Assembly: GCA_024401855.1 (NCBI GenBank)
Contig: JAKSKH010000004.1
Location: forward strand, 1-64,000
DNA length: 64,000 nt
Direction: 5' to 3'
Source: Bacteroidales bacterium
GTDB lineage: Bacteria > Bacteroidota > Bacteroidia > Bacteroidales > UBA932
Shown here: one piece after another, positions 60,286-64,000 of the stretch
Numbering within the stretch: position 1 is the stretch's first letter
Layout of the letters: each line of letters starts with the position of its first letter
Notes under the pieces: generated by a model
The model's input: the letters and a program-made list of their open reading frames with translations, nothing else
Told to the model about the DNA's origin: nothing
The model's database searches: none
Made by a program: the position numbers and the translations under genes

Positions 60286-62526
60286 ATGAAAATAAGCCGT
60301 CTTTTAGTATCCTTTGCAGCTCTTGCTGCAGGGGTGATGGTCTCTTGCAGTCCGGATTTGAAACCTGTTTCCGGCGGAAGCGACCTTTTTTTCGACAGTC
60401 TTGCATCAAGCTGGGATGAGGCCGTGCCGCTCGGCAATGCCGAACTCGGTGAACTGGTATGGCAGAAAGGGGATAACATCAGGCTTTCACTGGATCATTC
60501 CGACCTGTGGGACCTCCGCCCCACGGAGGAATTCGCAGATACTGCCCGATTCAATTACAGATGGCTGCAGAAATGTGTTGCAGAGGGAGATGACAAGAGT
60601 CTCTGGGATATGTTCGATGAGGCGTACAGCAACAGACCCGCTCCTTCAAAGATCCCTTGTGCGGCGCTGGAATTCCCTGCAGCAGGACTCGGGAGGGTAC
60701 GTTCTGTCAGACTGTATCTTCATGATGCCCTCTGCCGTGTGGAATGGGAAAGCGGAGTTTCTCTGGAAACATTCGTGAATGCGTCATCCCCCGTAGGCTG
60801 GTTTGTGTTCAAGGGGCTGGATGATGCCGGATTCCGTCCGTCCCTGGACGCTCCGGAGTATTCCGTTTCTTCCGGAGCTAAAGACCAGAACGGGCTCGAC
60901 AACCACGAGGTCTCCACTTTGGGATATGAGCAGGGAACAATCGTTGAGGAAGACAACAGCATAAACTATCATCAGAAAGGTTGGGGAGATTTCAGTTACG
61001 ATGTGGCAGTCAGGTGGAAGCGCAGCGGAAAGACACTTGCCGGTGTATGGAGCGTTGGCACTTCAAATGGGAAAGCCGATGCCTGCGGGGAAACGGAGAA
61101 AGCCCTTGCCCGCGGTCTGAAGAAAGACTTCGCCTCCCATATGGAGTATTGGAATGAATTCTGGAAAGCCTCTTCCATCACTGTCCCGGACATGGTGCTG
61201 CAGAAGCAGTACGACAATGAGATGTACAAGCTCGGCTCCGCAAGCCGTTCCGACTCCCGCCCTATATCCCTCCAGGCCGTATGGACAGCTGATGACGGAC
61301 TGCTCCCTCCCTGGAAGGGAGACTACCACAATGACCTCAACACACAGTTGAGCTATTGGCCCGTATACACGGGCAACCATCTCCCCGAAGGAGAGGCCTT
61401 TTTGAACTATCTCTGGGATAACAGGGAGGCTTTCAGGGAGTATGCCCGCGATTTCTTCGGAGTGGAAGGCATACTTGTTCCGGGAGTCTGCACTCTCGAC
61501 GGCCACGCTATGGGAGGATGGCCGCAGTATTCCTTCTCTCCCACAACGGCCGCATGGGTGGCACAGCATTTCTACCTTCAGTGGAAGTATTCCGCAGATT
61601 CCGCTTTCCTGCAGGACAGGGCATACCCCTTCACCAGCGAGGTAGCCAAAGCCCTCGAGCAGCTTTCGTTCATAGATGCTTCCGGGCATCGCGTCCTGCC
61701 GCTGAGCACCAGTCCCGAGATATTCGACAATTCCCTGCAGGCATGGTTCCACTCAATGACCAACTACGACCTTTCCCTGATGCGTTTCCTGTTTGACGCC
61801 AGTGCTGAAATGGCCGCAGCCCTGGGCCTGGATGCAGAAAGTGCCCACTGGGAGGAATGCCTTTCCCAGATGCAGTATTTCGACATTCAGGACGGTGCGC
61901 TCACCTTCGCGCACGGTTTCCCCTACAATGTCTCCCACCGCCATTTCTCCCACGCCATGTCAATATTCCCTCTCGGACTTCTTGACTGGAACGATGGAGA
62001 GGAAGCCCGCGGTATCATAAAGTCAACCATAGCATTGCTGGACGGAAACGGACCCGACTGGTGGACGGGATATTCCTACTCGTGGCTGGCCAATATCAAG
62101 GCCCGTGCAATGGATGGAGAAGGTGCAGCCGAGGCCCTTCGTACGTTCGCCGAATGCTTCTGCCTCCCCAACACATTCCACGTGAACGGAGACCAGACCC
62201 GGAGTGGAAAGTCCAGATACACCTACAGGCCTTTCACTCTTGAAGGTAATTTCGCCTTCGCATCAGGCCTTCAGGAGATGCTGATGCAGAGCCATACCGG
62301 TACAATAAAACTGTTCCCCGCCGTGCCTTCTGAGTGGAAGGATGTCAGTTTCGAAAACCTGCGTGCACGCGGAGCCTTCCTGGTTTCGGCAAAGATGGAA
62401 TCAGGCGCAGTCACAGGCGTAAGCGTGTTCTCGGAGAAGGGAGGAAAGCTGTCCTTGCAGATTCCCGGCCGACCTGAGCCTGTGGTAAAGGATATGTCTG
62501 CCGGTGAAACTTACAGAATATTGTAA
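60286..62526 (+). CDS. GH95-like lipoprotein glycosidase with altered active-site region
   Basis: A 746-residue protein with a lipobox (MVSC at about 18-21), so likely a lipoprotein. The fold follows GH95: a beta domain with EAVPLGNAELGELVWQKGD, then an (alpha/alpha)6 barrel with YHNDLNTQLSYWP (paired asparagines), LSTSPEIFDN (glutamate region), RHFSHAMSIFPLGL and FTLEGNFAFASGLQEMLMQS followed by HTGTI. In the secreted GH95 at 52501-54858 the same place reads FQIDGNFG, so an Asp has become Glu here. Substrate may differ or activity may be low. It lies 12 bases after ychF without an obvious promoter. Confidence 0.75.
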   Translation: MKISRLLVSFAALAAGVMVSCSPDLKPVSGGSDLFFDSLASSWDEAVPLGNAELGELVWQKGDNIRLSLDHSDLWDLRPTEEFADTARFNYRWLQKCVAEGDDKSLWDMFDEAYSNRPAPSKIPCAALEFPAAGLGRVRSVRLYLHDALCRVEWESGVSLETFVNASSPVGWFVFKGLDDAGFRPSLDAPEYSVSSGAKDQNGLDNHEVSTLGYEQGTIVEEDNSINYHQKGWGDFSYDVAVRWKRSGKTLAGVWSVGTSNGKADACGETEKALARGLKKDFASHMEYWNEFWKASSITVPDMVLQKQYDNEMYKLGSASRSDSRPISLQAVWTADDGLLPPWKGDYHNDLNTQLSYWPVYTGNHLPEGEAFLNYLWDNREAFREYARDFFGVEGILVPGVCTLDGHAMGGWPQYSFSPTTAAWVAQHFYLQWKYSADSAFLQDRAYPFTSEVAKALEQLSFIDASGHRVLPLSTSPEIFDNSLQAWFHSMTNYDLSLMRFLFDASAEMAAALGLDAESAHWEECLSQMQYFDIQDGALTFAHGFPYNVSHRHFSHAMSIFPLGLLDWNDGEEARGIIKSTIALLDGNGPDWWTGYSYSWLANIKARAMDGEGAAEALRTFAECFCLPNTFHVNGDQTRSGKSRYTYRPFTLEGNFAFASGLQEMLMQSHTGTIKLFPAVPSEWKDVSFENLRARGAFLVSAKMESGAVTGVSVFSEKGGKLSLQIPGRPEPVVKDMSAGETYRIL

Positions 62527-62542
62527 GAAAAATAAAAAATTA

Positions 62543-62572
62543 TTGTTTTTCAATAAATAATTATTATGTTTG
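62543..62572 (+). promoter_or_regulatory. Promoter of the NfeD-like/flotillin operon
   Basis: TTG (62543-62545), a 19-base spacer and TATGTTTG (62565-62572) match the Bacteroidota promoter. It ends 28 bases before the ATG at 62601. Confidence 0.65.
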
Positions 62573-62600
62573 CAGAAGTAACATTAATTTTTGCAAACAT

Positions 62601-63206
62601 ATGGCAGCTTGGTGGACATCTTTGTCTCTAATTATGAAGGTCCTTTGGGGAGTAACCCTGACGGCCTCCCTGATTTTCGTTATCCAAAGTGTTATGACCT
62701 TTCTCGGAGCCGATGCCGACGGTGCCTTCGACAGCATTGACAGCGTTGACGGTATCGACGACCCTTCCTCATCTGAAATGGGAAGCGGAGCCAATCTCTA
62801 CACTTTCAGGAATCTGGTGAACTTCCTGCTCGGATTCGGATGGTCCGCCATCCTCCTGCAGGAAAGCGTAAACTCGGTCGGTCTCTTGCTCGTGATTTCA
62901 GTTTTTGTAGGAGTCGGGCTTGTGGCGGCCGTGATGTACATCTTCAAACTCCTCAGCGGCATGCAGCAGTCCGGCAACATAGATGTGTTCAAGTCTGCCG
63001 TGGGATGTAACGGTACAGCCTATCTGTCCATACCTGCCGAGCGTGCCGGAGAAGGCAAGGTGCAGATTACCATAAACAACGCCGTCCGTGAGTACAACGC
63101 CGTCACGGACGGAGACAAAATCCCCACGGGTACCCCTGTCACAGTTGTGGAGGTGATAGACGGACAAACCCTTTTAGTGGAAACCAAAAATTCATTAATC
63201 ATATAG
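62601..63206 (+). CDS. NfeD-like membrane protein
   Basis: A 201-residue protein with an N-terminal helix (about 12-37), an Asp/Ser-rich loop (about 38-65) and two more membrane segments (about 70-115). A C-terminal OB-like domain of about 80 residues follows (VGCNGTAYLSIPAERAGEG, then NAVREYNAVTDGD and TPVTVVEVIDGQTLLVE). That architecture and the flotillin gene 5 bases downstream fit the NfeD partner family, whose members are encoded next to flotillins and are thought to aid membrane microdomains. Confidence 0.75.
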   Translation: MAAWWTSLSLIMKVLWGVTLTASLIFVIQSVMTFLGADADGAFDSIDSVDGIDDPSSSEMGSGANLYTFRNLVNFLLGFGWSAILLQESVNSVGLLLVISVFVGVGLVAAVMYIFKLLSGMQQSGNIDVFKSAVGCNGTAYLSIPAERAGEGKVQITINNAVREYNAVTDGDKIPTGTPVTVVEVIDGQTLLVETKNSLII

Positions 63207-63211
63207 AAACA

Positions 63212-64000
63212 TGGAACTTTATCTTATCCTCATTCTCGTTTTCGTGCTGGTGGTAACATTCGCCGCCATTCTCAAACGCTACAAGCGCTGCCCTTCAGAC
63301 AAGGTTCTCGTCATCTACGGTAAGACAGGAAAAAACAAGGAGGGAGGAATCTCTTCAGCCCGTTGTATCCACGGAGGCGCATCTTTCATCTGGCCCGTGT
63401 TCCAGAGCTACGCTTTCCTTGACCTTACCCCCATATCAATCGAGTGCAATCTTACCAACGCGCTTTCAAAGCAGAACATCCGCGTTGACGTTCCCTGCCG
63501 CTTCACGGTAGGTATCTCAACCGAGCCGGAAAACATGACAAACGCCGCCGAGCGTCTGCTCGGGCTTTCAATAGATGACATCCGCAACATCGCAACCGAT
63601 ATACTTTTCGGACAGCTGCGTCTGGTCATAGCCACCATGGATATCGAGGAAATCAACGCAGACCGCGACAAGTTCCTCGCCAACGTGAGCACCAACGTTG
63701 AGGCCGAGCTCCGCAAGATAGGTCTCAAGCTCATCAACGTCAACGTAACCGATATCAGGGACGAATCCGGATATATCGAGGCCCTCGGCAAGGAGGCTGC
63801 AGCAAAGGCTATCAACGACGCCAAGAAGAGCGTGGCCGAGCAGAACCGCTACGGAGAAATCGGTAAGGCCGAGGCCGACAGGGACAAGGATATCCGTATT
63901 GCCGAGACCACCAGAGACACCCGAATCCGCACCGCGGACGCAAACGCAAAGGCCGTCGAGGGAGAGAACAACTCCAAGATTGCGATAGCCGCATCCGACG
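63212..64000 (+). CDS. Flotillin-like protein (SPFH domain), 3' end beyond window
   Basis: The frame opens at ATG 63212 and is still open at the last base, giving 263 codons. MELYLILILVFVLVVTFAAI is an N-terminal membrane anchor. The SPFH/band 7 domain follows (PSDKVLVIYGKTGKNKEGG, then SYAFLDLTPISIECNLTNAL and FTVGISTEPENMTNAAERLL). An Ala/Glu/Lys-rich coiled-coil begins near residue 200 (EALGKEAAAKAINDAKKS and on). This fits flotillin/YqiK-type scaffolds of lipid domains. It is paired with the NfeD-like gene directly upstream. Confidence 0.88.

Noticed and set aside
1-64000. CRISPR array, phage genes, restriction-modification or toxin-antitoxin systems
   Set aside because: I looked for regular spaced repeats and for typical motifs of these systems and found none in the window.

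Overview
The window reads as chromosomal DNA of a Bacteroidota bacterium, most likely order Bacteroidales. Supporting signs are at least fifteen promoter-like TAnnTTTG boxes (several with TTG 19-21 bases upstream), a fused SecDF, a eukaryal/archaeal-type glycyl-tRNA synthetase, a serine palmitoyltransferase for sphingolipids, a Bacteroidales-style GH3 protein, a TonB-type energy transducer, many small beta-barrel outer membrane proteins, two GH95-family glycosidases and no obvious Shine-Dalgarno usage. Family or genus cannot be fixed from the sequence alone.

Layout. 1-1513: an accessory-looking left edge with the C-terminal end of a serine recombinase, several perfect palindromes, a GNAT acetyltransferase and tRNA-Ser(GCU) with its own terminator. 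1597-7229: a five-gene MacB-type tripartite efflux operon (ATPase, two paralogous permeases, adaptor, TolC-like protein). 7231-10194: a flavoprotein, a secreted protein of unknown function and a family 4 glycosyltransferase. 10191-16523: two divergent operons with a lipid flavour. One carries a BASS transporter, a PlsC-type acyltransferase and an Omp85-like barrel; the other carries serine palmitoyltransferase, a short-chain reductase and a small-molecule kinase. 16533-23421: secDF and dnaE, then a PagL-like barrel protein. 24696-33686: a long minus-strand block with a ThiL-like protein, glyS, folK, sufT, sufE, sufS, a GH3 protein, a HAD phosphatase, a second acyltransferase and a lipoprotein esterase.

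33762-46721 is visibly richer in A and T and holds ruvA, mnmG, ybeY, tonB, hflX, frdB, frdA, ruvB, mfd and coaX. A near-perfect parS site lies inside mnmG and a weaker one lies just past its stop codon, so this part is probably within the origin-proximal ParB-binding region. 45970-52148 is an envelope-assembly cluster: coaX, a barrel protein, a TPR protein, an LptC-like lipoprotein and a PpiD/SurA-like chaperone. 52168-62526 is mainly carbohydrate related: a decayed sugar isomerase, GH95, galK, a secreted phosphatase/nuclease-like protein, a porin with an inner-membrane gate protein, ychF, and a second, divergent GH95-like lipoprotein. The window ends in an NfeD-like/flotillin operon, with the flotillin gene cut by the window edge.

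Most of the window is core genome. The features most worth following up are the parS pair, the divergent sphingolipid-type cluster, the fumarate reductase genes lacking a cytochrome b gene, the ThiL-like protein without the usual metal motif, the frameshifted isomerase remnant, and several promoter boxes placed only 4-8 bases before start codons, which implies near-leaderless messages. I found no CRISPR array, intact insertion sequence, prophage or clear defence system.
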